The notes beneath the pieces were generated by a model. That model ran no database searches. It worked only from the letters and a program-made list of their open reading frames with translations, and was not told where the DNA came from. 64,000 bases of DNA, from assembly GCA_963696675.1 (NCBI GenBank), contig CAVOLM010000023.1, positions 1 to 64,000 on the forward strand. The letters are read 5' to 3'. The first letter of the stretch is position 1; each line of letters starts with the position of its first letter. This DNA comes from DATBVX01 sp963696675. GTDB lineage: Bacteria > Pseudomonadota > Gammaproteobacteria > Steroidobacterales > Steroidobacteraceae. The position numbers and the translations under genes are program-made. Positions 19,859 through 30,425 of this stretch are shown piece by piece.

Positions 19859-20324
19859 ATGGAATTGCAATCTGCAGCAACGAGGCATGACGTTGCTCGA
19901 GCTGGTGATGGCGGTGCTCATCGTCGGCGTGCTCGCAACGATCGCGACGGTCAGTTACGCCCGCGTGATCGAGCGCATGCGAGTGTCGACGGCGATTGCC
20001 GACATCGGCCAGATGCAGCTGGCCATCAACAAGTTTCAGGCCGACCGCGGCGCTTATCCTGACAACCCTCGCCGATGTTGGTTTCGGAGCGCTACTTGAT
20101 CCGTGGGGTAACTCTATACAGATACCTCGACTTCACCGGGCGTGAGTCGGCAAGGGTTCATTGCGCAAGGACCGCAATCTGGTTCCCATCAACTCTGACT
20201 ACGACCTCTACAGCGTCGGTCCGGATGGAGATTCAGCTGCGCCGTTCGACCGCTGCAGAAGAGTCGCGACGACATCGTGCGCGCCAACGACGGGCGCTTC
20301 ATCGGTAAGGCCGAAGATTACTGA
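19859..20324 (+). CDS. GspG-like type II secretion pseudopilin, frameshifted
   Basis: The prepilin signature QQRG followed by MTLLELVMAVLIVGVLATIA (from 19887) has Gly at -1 and Glu at +5, as needed for prepilin peptidase cleavage and methylation. MQLAINKFQADRGAYPD follows. Frame changes after about 20060 then give LADVGFGALLDPWGN, YRYLDFTG, NLVPINSDYDLYSVGPDGDS and finally SRDDIVRANDGRFIGKAEDY, ending at TGA 20322-20324. The DPWGN and SDYDLYSVGPDGD stretches are hallmarks of GspG major pseudopilins, including calcium-site residues. At least three indels are needed. The exact start is unsure: ATG 19859 requires a shift in the leader. The stop overlaps the next start (TGATG). No other gsp genes are present. 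Confidence 0.7.
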
Positions 20325-23152
20325 TGGCGCTCGAGATCGAGACCCTGTCGCTGCGTTCGCGCTTTGGCCGGCGCGTATTTCTGTTGTTCGTGCTGTGCGC
20401 GCTGGTCCCGATTCTGACCGCCTGGATCTTTTCCTTCGTGCATGTACAGCAGGCATCGCGCGAGCGACAACTCACGCAATTGCGTGATTTCAGCGCGACG
20501 TACGGGCTTGCGCTGCTGCAGCGGCTGGAAGCTGCGGAAGCATCTTTGCAGACGATCGCGAACCTCGAGACCCGGCAGGTACTCGAGACCGCTGGATCGG
20601 CTCATCTTTGGCACGCACTCGCCGTGGTGAGCGCGACGGGCGCGATCACTGCCTCACCGGGCTGGGTCGGGCCGTTACCTGCGCTCGATCGGGCTGCGCA
20701 ACAGCATCTCGCCACTGCGGGTAGCACGCTCGCGATACTTCCGCGCGCCGCCGGCACGGCACCGCGCGTGTTCATGGTGATTGCGCTGCCCCGCAATCAA
20801 TCGCGTGAGCAAGCCGTGCTCTACGGTGAGCTCGATGCGCGCTTCGTGTTCGGCGATCCCACCAGCCTGCCCTATCGCACGGCACTAAGCGTGAAGACCG
20901 CCGGACGGGCAGATCGTGTACTCGGCGGGTGACGCAAGCGCTCCCGAAGGCGCCTCAAACCCCATTGCCAGCGCCGACTGGGAACTGTTTCTGGGCGCGC
21001 AGTTTGGCGCTCCTTCGCTGAGGATCGAGTCAACCCAGCCGCGCCTTCGCTATAGCGATGCCGATTCGGCGCTGAGCGGCGTCACGCCCTGGGCACTGTT
21101 GGGCGCAACCGTGCTCGTCTGCCTGGTGAGTTCGACGCGCATCCGCCGCAGTCTCGAGCCGCTGGATGAGCTGCTCAAGGGAACACGGCGCATTGCTGCG
21201 CGTGAGTTCGCCAAGCCGGTGCAGGTCCGCAGTGGCGATGAGTTTCAGGAGCTGGCGGATTCGTTCAACCGCATGTCCGACAGCCTGCGGGTCCAGTTTG
21301 CGGCACTCGAGGCGCTGTCCGAAATCGACAGCCTCATCCTGGCCTCGCCAGGGATCGAGGTCATCCTGGAGACGCTCCTCAACTCACGTGCGCAAGGTAA
21401 CCCGTTGCACGTGCGTCAGCGTGACGCTGATCGATCCCGACGAGCATGGCCACGGTCGCGTGTATTTGCACGATGGTGAGAGCGGCGTCGAGCGCGACAT
21501 CAAGCGCATCACGATCCACGGCGATCTGCGCGAGCTGGCCGACGACGGCCGAGCTGCGCTACTCGACCTGCGCGGAGAGCAGGACATTCCACCCTATGCA
21601 GTTCATGTCGCTAACCGCGGTGCACTCTGGGCACTCGTGCAGCCGGTGCGCGGCGCAGACGGAGTCACTGCGATCCTGACGCTTGGCCATCTTGTTGCGC
21701 CGGAAGACAACGTGGCGCACGGCAACTTTGCGCGTGACTTTGCAGACCGGCTGGCGGTCGCGATCAACAGCCTGGAACGCGAGGAACGGCTGTACCGGCA
21801 GGCCCACTATGACGAGCTCACCGGCCTTCCCAATCGGCAACTCTTCAAGGACCGCTTGCTGCATGAAATCGCGCGCTCCAGCCGCGCGAACGAGCAACTC
21901 GCGCTCCTCTACATCGACCTGGACAACTTCAAGCGCGTGAACGACACGCTCGGGCACGGCGCGGGTGACGAGCTGCTGCAACTCGCGGCGCGCCGCCTGG
22001 ATGGGTGCACCAAGCGATCGGACACGGTGGCGCGGCTCGGTGGCGATGAATTCGTCGTCATTCTGGGAGCGCTGCACGATCCGGACGAGGCGGGCAAGAC
22101 GGCGGAACGCCTATTGGCGGCGCTGTCGATGCCGCTGGCGGTACGGGGGCGGGAATTCCAGCCGCGCGCCAGCATCGGTATCGCACTCTACCCGAGCGAT
22201 GGCGGAACGCCCGAGGAACTGCTGAAGAACGCCGACACGGCCATGTACAGAGCCAAGGAGGACGGGCGCGGCCGCGCCACGTTCTTCGAGGCACACATGA
22301 ACGAGCGGGCGCAGGAGCGCTGGAGCCTGGAGACCGGACTGCACCGCGCTCTGCAACTGAGGCAGTTCGTGCTGCACTACCAGCCGCAGTTCGGGCTCGC
22401 GACCGGTGCGGTGAGCGGTGCCGAAGCACTGATTCGCTGGAACTGCCCGGTGCACGGCCAACGAGCGCCCACTCAATTCATCCCGGCCGCGGAGGAGTCC
22501 GGCCTGATCGCGGACATCGGTGAGTGGGTGCTGAACGAGGCCTGCGAGCAGTTTCAGCGCTGGCAGCGCGAAGGCACGCCGATTCCGCGTATCGCAATCA
22601 ACGTCAGCGCGGCACAGCTGCGGAGCAAGAAATTCACCGAGCGGGTCGACGACGCTCTGGCCCGTTTCAACGTCCCGCCGTGGGCGCTGGAGCTGGAGCT
22701 CACCGAATCGGTGCTGCTTGCGGGCGATGAGCAGACCGCCGAGACGCTGGCCGGATTGGCGCAGCTCGGCGTCAGCATCGCCCTGGATGATTTCGGCACT
22801 GGCTATTCATCGCTGAACTACTTGCGACGTTTCCCTGTGGACGTGATCAAGATCGACCGCTCGTTCGTCAGCGATATCCCCGACAATCCGGATGCGTGCG
22901 CCATCGCCACCGCCGTCGTCGCCATGGCGCAGAGCCTGCGCAAGCACACGATCGCCGAAGGAATCGAGACGCCGGCGCAGCTGGAATTTCTGCGCGCGCT
23001 CGCTTGCGACAGCGGTCAGGGATACCTGTTCTCGAAGGCCGTTCCCGCCGAGGAACTGACACAGCGTGCTGAAGAACCCGCCCGATGCGCTGCGCGCTGC
23101 GTTCCTCGCGCGCCAGCCGCAGCAGGCGGGGCGCAAGCGGATCAGCAGCTGA
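20324..23152 (+). CDS. Membrane GGDEF-EAL c-di-GMP enzyme with HAMP, frameshifted
   Basis: This is a predicted c-di-GMP synthase/phosphodiesterase of about 940 residues. A first helix (VFLLFVLCALVPILTAWIFS), a periplasmic sensor region and a second helix (WALLGATVLVCLVSS) lead into a HAMP linker (FQELADSFNRMSDSLRVQFA). A GAF-like segment follows. The GGDEF domain has YDELTGLPNRQLFKDRL and RLGGDEFVVIL with the active-site motif intact. The EAL domain has EALIRW, NVSAAQLRSKKF and LDDFGTGYSSLNYLRRFPVD. Frame breaks lie near 20915, 21395 and 23065; the last restores a tail (VLKNPPDALRAAFLARQPQQ) ending at 23152. Both catalytic signatures look competent. The ATG overlaps the pseudopilin stop. Confidence 0.88.
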
Positions 23153-23176
23153 GCTGGTCGACCCGTCCGGCGCGAC

Positions 23177-24025
23177 TCAAGTCAAGCCGTTGTGCAGATA
23201 GGCGTGAATCCGGCGTCGGTAGGTACGCCCGGAGGTGAACCGCTGCCCGTTCTTCAGCGTGATCACGTACTCGCCATGGAGCCAGCGCTCCATCTCCCGG
23301 ATGCGGCGCGTGTTGATGATCACCGAGCGGTGAATGCGCAGGAATGAAGCGGAATCGAGCATTTCCTGTGCCTGGCGCATGGTGCAGCGAATCCGGTACA
23401 CATCCTGGCCGACGTGGATTCCGATGTAGTTGCGGTCCGCCTCGACGCAGTCGATGTCCTGCGGATCGATGAACGTCAGCCGCTCGTCTTTTTCCGCAAC
23501 GATGCGCGGCAACGGTGGCGCGGGTTGCGGGGCCACGCCCGCCAGCGCGCCGCGCACGGCGTCGGCGATTTCCCCGCGCAACTGCGAGCCGCGTTTGGTG
23601 CCAAGCCGCTGACGAACGCGATCGAGAGCCTGCTGGAAGCGGCCGCGATCGAATGGCTTCAGCAGGTAGTCGACTGCGTTGACGTCGAAGGCATTGAAGG
23701 CGTAATGCTCGAAAGCCGATACGAATACGACCAGGGGAGCAGCGCTTTGCGGCAGTCGACGCAGCACATCGAACCCGTTGGTCTCACGCATCTCGACATC
23801 CAGGAGCAGCAGGTCTGGCCGCAGCTGCTCGATGAGCTGCACCGCTTCCCCGCCGTGACTGCATTCACCGACGACTTCGACATCCGTTTCCTGGCGACAG
23901 AGTTCGCGCAACCGTTGCCGCGCCAGCGATTCGTCGTCGACGATGAGCGTACGGATTGGGACGGCGTCAGCTGCGATGCGCAATGGCCGGGCGTTCAAAT
24001 CGTCGTTGAGCTGCGTATCCATCAC
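23177..24025 (-). CDS. LytTR-family response regulator
   Basis: This intact 282-residue regulator has a receiver domain with acidic residues in IRTLIVDDESLARQRLRELC, the phospho-acceptor Asp in PDLLLLDVEMRETNGFDVL and the Lys in AVDYLLKPFDRGRFQQALDR. A linker of about 40 residues leads to a LytTR DNA-binding domain (RLTFIDPQDIDCVEADRNYI, SFLRIHRSVIINTRRIREME). It lies directly downstream of the sensor kinase gene with 13 bases between stop and start, so the pair is co-expressed. In other bacteria LytTR regulators control alginate, pili, autolysis or virulence; no direct targets can be named here. Confidence 0.93.
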   Translation of the reverse strand: MMDTQLNDDLNARPLRIAADAVPIRTLIVDDESLARQRLRELCRQETDVEVVGECSHGGEAVQLIEQLRPDLLLLDVEMRETNGFDVLRRLPQSAAPLVVFVSAFEHYAFNAFDVNAVDYLLKPFDRGRFQQALDRVRQRLGTKRGSQLRGEIADAVRGALAGVAPQPAPPLPRIVAEKDERLTFIDPQDIDCVEADRNYIGIHVGQDVYRIRCTMRQAQEMLDSASFLRIHRSVIINTRRIREMERWLHGEYVITLKNGQRFTSGRTYRRRIHAYLHNGLT

Positions 24026-24038
24026 GACCTGCCAGCGC

Positions 24039-25203
24039 TCAAGAACTCAGACCCGCCGGGGCCTGCACGAAAGGAATGCGGACGCGCGCAACGACCGAGC
24101 CGTCTGCATCGCGCGCTGAGCGACAGTTCCTGCGCGTCGCCGAACAGTGTCCTGAGGCGCTCGCGGGTCGCTCCCAGCCCGACACCTTCGCGCCGGCTCT
24201 CGAGCAGCGCATGGGCCGATGCGGTGTTGGCAACTTCCATGACCAGATCGCTGCGATCGCGACGTGCGCTCACACGCACTCGCACGGCGTCGCTGTCGTT
24301 CCTGACGCCATGCACGACTGCATTCTCTGCGAGGGGTTGCAACAGCAGCCCCGGCACCAGGGCACGCTCCAGCTCGTGGGGCACTTCGACGTCGAATGTC
24401 AGCCGATCTGCAAAGCGCAGCGACTGGATTTCCAGATATTGGCGCACGAACTCCACTTCGCGGGCGAGCAGCACCTGCTCCGATTCGCTGTCCCGGAACG
24501 TACGCCGCAACAGGTCACCGAGGCGTACCAGAATCTGCTCCGCGGCGGATGCATCGCTACGCACGAGCGCCACCGCGGCATTCAAGGTGTTGCACAGGAA
24601 ATGGGGATTCAGCTGCCTGCGCAAGGCTTGCAGGCGTGAGTGGGTCCATTCATCGCGCAGCCACGAGGCGCGGAGCTTTTCATCCCTGAGCTCGCGGTAC
24701 GTGCGCACACCCACGACCAGCGCCAGGCCGAACCAATAGGACAGCAGGAAGTCGCTGACCGATGACAGCCACATCATCGCCCATGCGTACCGACCCAGCT
24801 CCGAGTTGATCAGCTCGTACAGCAGGCTCCATTCATCGCGGCGATACGCAGTGAGGAACACCAGCACCGGGCGTGCCGAGCAGGCGAACAGCAACGCAAG
24901 TCCCAGGTGTTTCGCCAGCGCGACGGGTCGCCCCGATTGAGGCCAGCCCACCGACAGCGCAGCCTTGTAGCAAAGGAGCAACAGGGGTAGCAGCAGCAGA
25001 TGCTGGCCAATGCGCACGTCCGCCGGCGCGATGATGACCATCGGATTGTTGGTGCTCGCGAGCATGTAGGTAATCAGCCGCTCGCTCGTCATGAAAAGCC
25101 AGAAAGGCAGCGTGATTTCGAGGATAAGACGCCATTGCGCGGCCACTGTGAGCGGTGACGCGAGCGGCGCAGGCGCGGGTGATGCAGTTGCGGTGGCAGC
25201 CAT
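24039..25203 (-). CDS. LytS-type sensor histidine kinase (His_kinase/HATPase), one frameshift
   Basis: This is the partner of the LytTR regulator. The N-terminal half has several membrane helices (WRLILEITLPFWLFMTSERL, LLLLPLLLLCYKAALSVGW). The kinase core has the family's phospho-His motif RRQLNPHFLCNTLNAAVAL, the N box in LLLQPLAENAVVHGVR and the Gly-rich lid in GVGLGATRERLRTLFGD. Near 24110 the frame changes, and the correct C-terminus reads DADGSVVARVRIPFVQAPAG before the stop at 24039. The periplasmic sensing part is small, so the signal is probably membrane-borne or sensed by the helices. The 190 bases upstream should hold the promoter of the pair. Confidence 0.88.
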
Positions 25204-25395
25204 AAACTACGAAGTTTGCCGTAGAGCGATCATGCCACTCCTGTATGATCGCGGCAACACAGGAAGTGAAAAATTCCGCAAGGTTTCGAAGCTCAGCGGG
25301 ACGAATTCCGGGAATCTGGGACGGCTCGCCCGGAATATGGGTCGAACCCGGCTGTTGCTACGGCAAAAAGAAATCAGAGCAATGCGAGCGAGGCG

Positions 25396-26844
25396 TTACT
25401 TGCGCCAGAACGTCGGCGTGAACAGCACCAGGACGCTGAAGATTTCCAACCGTCCTAGCAGCATCGCCAGCGTGCAGATCCAGGTCTGAAAATCCGAGAG
25501 CGAGCCGTAATTGGTGGAGGGTCCGACGCGGTTCAACCCGGGCCCGGTGTTGTTGATCGAGGAAATGACCGCGGACATCGAGCTGCTGAAATCAAGGCCC
25601 GACAACAGCAGGGTCAGCGTCAGCGTGACCACGGTCATGTAGTACAGGAATATGAATGCCAGCACCGCGTAAACGATGCGATTGGGAACGACCTGACCGC
25701 CGATGCGGATCGGCTCTACAGCCTGGGGGTGCACCATCAGGCGCATCTCGCGCCATGCCTGCCGCCATAGGAGAAGCGTGCGGAACATCTTGATACCGCC
25801 GCCAGTCGAGCCCGTGTTGCACAAGATGCCGGTGAGCAGCAGCAGCCAGTAGCCAGCGAACGGCGGCCACTTTTCCCAGTCCTCGGTGACGAAACCGGTG
25901 GTCGATCCCATCGAAACAACCGCAAACGCGGCATGACGCAAAGTGACCCCGAAGCTTGAGTACGCGCCGCTCATCGCAACGATGAGCGTCAGCAGTGCGA
26001 TGCTGACGACGATCACCCGCAGCATGGGTCCAACTTCCGGATCGGCCACGTACGGTGCGAATGACAGGCGTCGCAATGCCAGAAAATGCCGGCCAAAATT
26101 CATTGCGGCGATCAGCATGAACGCCATGAGCACCAGCTCGACGGCTGGCGAGTTGAAGTGCGCGATGGATGCATCGTAGGTCGAGAATCCACCGAGACCC
26201 ATCGCGGAGAAGGCATGGCAAATGGCATCGAGCCAGCTGATGCCGCAGAGCTTGAGCGAAACGATGCACGCCGCCGTGATGCCGGTATATGTGAACCACA
26301 GTGCCTTGGCGGTCTCGGTGATGCGGGGCGTGAGCCTCGCCTCCTTCACCGGCCCGGGTGATTCCGCCCTGTAGAGCTGCATCCCGCCGACGCCGAGCAG
26401 CGGCAGAATGGCGAGCGCCAGCACGATGATGCCCATGCCGCCGAACCAGTGCAGCGCGCAGCGCCATAGGTTGATCGCCGGTGGCAGCGCGTCGACGCCA
26501 GTCAGGATCGTGGATCCGGTGGTCGTCAGGCCCGAGGTAGTCTCGAAGTACGCGTCCGTAAAACTCAAGTTCGGAATCGCGAGCAGCAGTGGAATCGTGG
26601 CAGCTCCCGCCATCAACACCCACGCGAGCGTCACGAGCAGAAAGCCGTCACGCGACTTGAGCTCGCGCTTGAAGCGACGCGTGCTGGCCCAGATCAGGAG
26701 GCCTGTGGCACTGCTCAGGAACCCGGCCAGTACGAAGTCCCACCACGTGCCATCCCGGTAAATGAGCGATGCCGCCGTCGGCAGCAGAAAAGTCACGCCG
26801 AAAATCGACAGCAGCTGGCCGAGGATATGGACGACAGCGAGCAC
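25396..26844 (-). CDS. trkH: Trk potassium uptake protein TrkH
   Basis: This intact 482-residue channel-like subunit of the Trk K+ importer sits in the inner membrane. The four pore loops with filter glycines are visible: TSGLTTTGSTILTG, HAFSAMGLGGFSTYD, VVSMGSTTGFVTED and ISSINNTGPGLNRVGP. Between them LLTGILCNTGSTGGGIKMF carries the glycine-rich gating loop seen in TrkH structures. Ten or so helices span the length. The start lies nine bases after the trkA stop, so trkA and trkH are one transcription unit on the reverse strand, which gives the complete transporter. Confidence 0.97.
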   Translation of the reverse strand: MLAVVHILGQLLSIFGVTFLLPTAASLIYRDGTWWDFVLAGFLSSATGLLIWASTRRFKRELKSRDGFLLVTLAWVLMAGAATIPLLLAIPNLSFTDAYFETTSGLTTTGSTILTGVDALPPAINLWRCALHWFGGMGIIVLALAILPLLGVGGMQLYRAESPGPVKEARLTPRITETAKALWFTYTGITAACIVSLKLCGISWLDAICHAFSAMGLGGFSTYDASIAHFNSPAVELVLMAFMLIAAMNFGRHFLALRRLSFAPYVADPEVGPMLRVIVVSIALLTLIVAMSGAYSSFGVTLRHAAFAVVSMGSTTGFVTEDWEKWPPFAGYWLLLLTGILCNTGSTGGGIKMFRTLLLWRQAWREMRLMVHPQAVEPIRIGGQVVPNRIVYAVLAFIFLYYMTVVTLTLTLLLSGLDFSSSMSAVISSINNTGPGLNRVGPSTNYGSLSDFQTWICTLAMLLGRLEIFSVLVLFTPTFWRK

Positions 26845-26853
26845 GCAGCAGCC

Positions 26854-28230
26854 TCAGTTGAACGAGGTGCCGGTCTGGAACAGCCGCTCAACGGCCTCGA
26901 TATGCCTGCGGTCAGTGAGAAACAGGATCACGTGGTCATCGGCGTGGATCACCGTGTCATGGTGGGCGATGATCACCTCGTCTCCGCGCACGATGGCGCC
27001 GATCGTCGTGCCTTCGGGCAGATCGATGTCCTCGATCCGTCGGCCGACGACCCGCGAGGTGCCGGGCTCTCCGTGCACGATCGCCTCGATCGCCTCCGCG
27101 GCGCCACGCCGCAAGCTGTGCACGCGCACCACGTCGCCACGGCGCACGTGTGCAAGAAGTGAACCGATGATGACTGTCTGGGGCGAGATCGCGATGTCGA
27201 TCGGCCCGCTCTCCATGAGCTCGGCGTAGGAAGGCTTGTTGATCAGCGCCATGACCTTGTGTGCACCGAGGCGCTTGGCCAGCATTGCGGACAGAATATT
27301 GGCTTCTTCGGAATTGGTGAGCGAGGCGAATACGTCGGCGCTGTCGATGTTCTCCTCCACCAGCAGCTCTTCATCGGCGGCATCGCCATTCAGCACGATG
27401 GTGTTGGTGAGCAGTTCCGCCACGCGCCGTGCGCGGCGGCTGTCGCGCTCGATGAGCTTGACCTGGTTGTGCTCCTCGAGCGCCTTCGCCAGCCGGAAGC
27501 CGATATTCCCGCCGCCGGCGATCACGATGCGCTTGGCAGGATCCTCGGCCTTGCGCATCTCGCTCATTACCAGCCGGATGTCCTTGCGTGCCGCGAGGAA
27601 GAACACCTCGTCGCCGTTCTCGATCACGGTGTCGCCCTGGGGAACGATGCTCTGGCCGTTGCGATAGATGGCGGCAACGCGCGCGTCCGTGCCACGGATG
27701 TGCTCGCGCAAGGCGCGCAGCCGCTGACCGACCAGCAGGCCGCCACGCAGCGCGCGCACGCCCACCAGGCGCACTTTGCCGTCCGCAAAGTCGAGCACCT
27801 GCAGCGCGCCCGGATAGCGGATCAGGCGCTCGATGTATTCGGTCACGAGTTGCTCCGGGCTGATCCAGGTGTCGACGGCGATGCCGCCTTCAGCGAAGAG
27901 TCCCGCGCGCTGGAAATAGTCGGGCGCGCGGATACGCGCAATCTTGGTGGGCGTGCGGTACAGCGTGTAGGCAACCTGGCACGCGAGCATGTTGACCTCA
28001 TCGCTCGAGGTCAGCGCGACGATGATCTCAGCATCTGCCGCACCGGCGGCTTCGAGTACTAAGGGGCTCGAGGCGTTACCGCTCACGGTGCGGATATCGA
28101 GGCGGTCCTGCAGGTCGCGCAGCGCTTCCTCGTTGGTGTCGACGACCGTGACTTCGTTGGCTTCTTCGCGTGAGAGGTGATACGCAGCGGTGCGACCGAC
28201 CTGGCCGGCGCCGAGCACGATGATCTTCAC
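26854..28230 (-). CDS. trkA: Trk potassium transporter regulatory subunit TrkA
   Basis: This is the cytoplasmic NAD(H)/ATP-binding ring protein that gates TrkH. There are two RCK halves: the first opens with KIIVLGAGQVGRTAAYHLSR (GxGxxG) and the second with RIVIAGGGNIGFRLAKALEE. Each is followed by a TrkA-C domain (VGVRALRGGLLVGQRLRAL and the VGRRIEDIDLPEGTTIGAIV region). I place the start at the GTG at 28230, giving about 458 residues as in E. coli; that codon overlaps the uvrD stop (GTGA). The formal reading frame extends 12 codons further up within uvrD. Gene order uvrD-trkA-trkH is consistent with one operon. Confidence 0.96.
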   Translation of the reverse strand: MKIIVLGAGQVGRTAAYHLSREEANEVTVVDTNEEALRDLQDRLDIRTVSGNASSPLVLEAAGAADAEIIVALTSSDEVNMLACQVAYTLYRTPTKIARIRAPDYFQRAGLFAEGGIAVDTWISPEQLVTEYIERLIRYPGALQVLDFADGKVRLVGVRALRGGLLVGQRLRALREHIRGTDARVAAIYRNGQSIVPQGDTVIENGDEVFFLAARKDIRLVMSEMRKAEDPAKRIVIAGGGNIGFRLAKALEEHNQVKLIERDSRRARRVAELLTNTIVLNGDAADEELLVEENIDSADVFASLTNSEEANILSAMLAKRLGAHKVMALINKPSYAELMESGPIDIAISPQTVIIGSLLAHVRRGDVVRVHSLRRGAAEAIEAIVHGEPGTSRVVGRRIEDIDLPEGTTIGAIVRGDEVIIAHHDTVIHADDHVILFLTDRRHIEAVERLFQTGTSFN

Positions 28231-30380
28231 ATGAGCTCCAGGTTGGCGTAGCTGACCATCAGCCACTTCGTGCCCTGGCGTTCGAAATTCACCTGTACCC
28301 GGGCGTGCGAACCCTGTCCCTCGAAGTTGAGGACGACACCCTCGCCGAACTTGCCGTGCCGCACACGCTGCCCAAGACGCATTCCCGGGATCTCCGGCTC
28401 ATCGAGCCTGCCGCCGTGAAAATGCACTGGTCGCGAGATCTGGATGCGCGGGCGTACTTCCTCGATCAGCTCGTCCGGAATCTCGTTGACGAAGCGAGAC
28501 ACCTGGCCGAGCGAATCTACGCCGTGCAGGCGCCGCTGCTCCGCGTAGGTGAGCACGAGCTCGCGCATTGCGCGCGTCGTGCCGACGTAGCAAAGACGGC
28601 GCTCTTCCTCGAGACCGCCCAGGTCATTGAGCGAGCGCTGATGCGGGAAGAGACCATCCTCCATGCCGCAGATGAAGACGATTGGGAACTCCAGTCCCTT
28701 GGCGGAGTGCATGGTCATCATCTGAACGCAGTCCTCCCACGCCTCAGCCTGTCCTTCGCCGGCTTCGAGCGCCGCGTGCGACAGGAAGGCGTTCAATGGC
28801 GTCATGTCGCTGCCGGATTCCTGGGTGAAGCCACTCGCCGCGCTCACGAGCTCGAGCAGGTTGTCGACCCGCGCCTCGCCGCGATCACCCTTCTCTTTCT
28901 TGTAGTGCTCGAGCAGGCCGCTCGCCTGGATCACGTGATCGACCTGTTCGTGCAGCTCGAGCGCACGGATTTGCTGCGCCAGCCGCTCGATCAGGCTCAT
29001 GAAAGCGTGCATGGCTACTCCGGCCTTGGGGCCGAGCGCATCCGCAATGCTCGCACCGGCCGCACGCCACAACGAGCAAGCGTTGGCGCGTGCGTATTCG
29101 CGCACGATCTCCATGCTGCGCGCACCGATACCGCGTGTGGGCAGGTTCACCACGCGCTCGAAGGAAGCATCATCGTCACGATTCGACGTAAGGCGCAGGT
29201 ATGCGAGCGCGTCCTTGATTTCCGCACGTTCGAAGAAACGCAGCCCGCCATAGACGCGATAGGGGATATTGGCGCTCAGGAATGCTTCTTCGAACACGCG
29301 CGACTGGGCGTTGGAGCGATACAGGATGGCGATCTCGCGCCGTGCGCCGCCGCGCTTTACCCACTCCCGGATGCGGCTCACCACGAAATCCGCCTCGTCG
29401 CGCTCGTTGAACGCCGCATACAGTTTGATGGGCTCGCCGTGTTCCCCACTGGTCCACAGGTTCTTGCCCAGGCGCGAGGAGTTGTTCGCGATCAGCGCGT
29501 TCGCAGCCGCCAGGATCGTGCCTGTCGAACGGTAGTTCTGTTCGAGCCGGAACAGCTTCGTGCCGGGATAGTCGCGCTGGAACCGCTGCAGGTTCTCGAT
29601 GCGTGCGCCGCGCCAGCCGTAGATCGACTGATCATCATCGCCAACCACGAACGGCACACCTTGTTCGCCGGCCATGAGATTGAGCCACGCGTACTGGATC
29701 AGGTTGGTGTCCTGGAACTCATCCACCAGCAGGTGGCGGAAACGCCCGCGATAGTGCGCCAGCAGATCCGGGTGATCACGGAGCGTTTCATAGGCACGCA
29801 GCAGGAGCTCCGCGAAATCCACGACGCCTGAGCGTTCACACGCTTCCTGGTATGCCTGGTAGATACGGATGAACTCGCGGCGCGTCGGATCGCCGTGATC
29901 CTTGAGTTGCTTCGGCCGCAGACCCTCGTCCTTCTGAGCATTGATGAACCAGGTGATTTCGCGTGGCACCCAGCGCGCCTCGTCGAGGTTCATCGCCTTG
30001 AGCACCTTGCGGACCAGGCGCAACTGGTCCTCTGCATCCAGAATCTGGAAATTCTGTAGGAGCGAGGCCTCGCGCCAATGCATGCGCAGCAGCCGGTGCG
30101 CCAGGCCGTGGAAAGTGCCCACCCATAATGCCGCGCCCGGCATGCCGAGGAGCGTCTCGATGCGGCCGCGCATTTCGCCCGCCGCCTTGTTCGTGAATGT
30201 GACAGCGAGAACGCTGTGTGGCGAGATGTCTTCGACGCGAATCAGCCACGCGACACGATGCGTGAGCACGCGCGTCTTGCCACTGCCAGCGCCCGCCAGA
30301 ACCAGTGTCGGGGCGAGCGGAGCGGTGACCGCTGCGCGCTGTGCGTCGTTGAGCGGATCGAGAATGAAGGATACATCCAT
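28227..30380 (-). CDS. uvrD: DNA helicase II UvrD
   Basis: This intact 717-residue superfamily 1A helicase acts in nucleotide excision and mismatch repair. Motifs in order: Q motif LNDAQRAAVTAPLAPTLVLA, Walker A AGAGSGKTRVLTHRVAWLI, motif Ia AVTFTNKAAGEMRGRIETLL, Walker B LLVDEFQDTNLIQYAWLNL, motif III FVVGDDDQSIYGWRGA, motif IV LEQNYRST, motif V TMHSAKGLEFPIVFICGMED, motif VI EERRLCYVGTTRA. The C-terminus has the PcrA/UvrD-type domain (GQRVRHGKFGEGVVLNFEGQ). Length and the C-terminal KFGEGVV element favour UvrD over Rep. Its last codons overlap trkA. Confidence 0.95.
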   Translation of the reverse strand: MDVSFILDPLNDAQRAAVTAPLAPTLVLAGAGSGKTRVLTHRVAWLIRVEDISPHSVLAVTFTNKAAGEMRGRIETLLGMPGAALWVGTFHGLAHRLLRMHWREASLLQNFQILDAEDQLRLVRKVLKAMNLDEARWVPREITWFINAQKDEGLRPKQLKDHGDPTRREFIRIYQAYQEACERSGVVDFAELLLRAYETLRDHPDLLAHYRGRFRHLLVDEFQDTNLIQYAWLNLMAGEQGVPFVVGDDDQSIYGWRGARIENLQRFQRDYPGTKLFRLEQNYRSTGTILAAANALIANNSSRLGKNLWTSGEHGEPIKLYAAFNERDEADFVVSRIREWVKRGGARREIAILYRSNAQSRVFEEAFLSANIPYRVYGGLRFFERAEIKDALAYLRLTSNRDDDASFERVVNLPTRGIGARSMEIVREYARANACSLWRAAGASIADALGPKAGVAMHAFMSLIERLAQQIRALELHEQVDHVIQASGLLEHYKKEKGDRGEARVDNLLELVSAASGFTQESGSDMTPLNAFLSHAALEAGEGQAEAWEDCVQMMTMHSAKGLEFPIVFICGMEDGLFPHQRSLNDLGGLEEERRLCYVGTTRAMRELVLTYAEQRRLHGVDSLGQVSRFVNEIPDELIEEVRPRIQISRPVHFHGGRLDEPEIPGMRLGQRVRHGKFGEGVVLNFEGQGSHARVQVNFERQGTKWLMVSYANLELM

Positions 30381-30425
30381 GGGCCGCGCATTCTATCACC
30401 GGCCCCGGGCGCGCCTTCGGCCCGA

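Noticed and set aside
28305..29831. 508-residue forward frame antisense to uvrD
   Set aside because: uvrD has all helicase motifs intact on the reverse strand, so this is a shadow.
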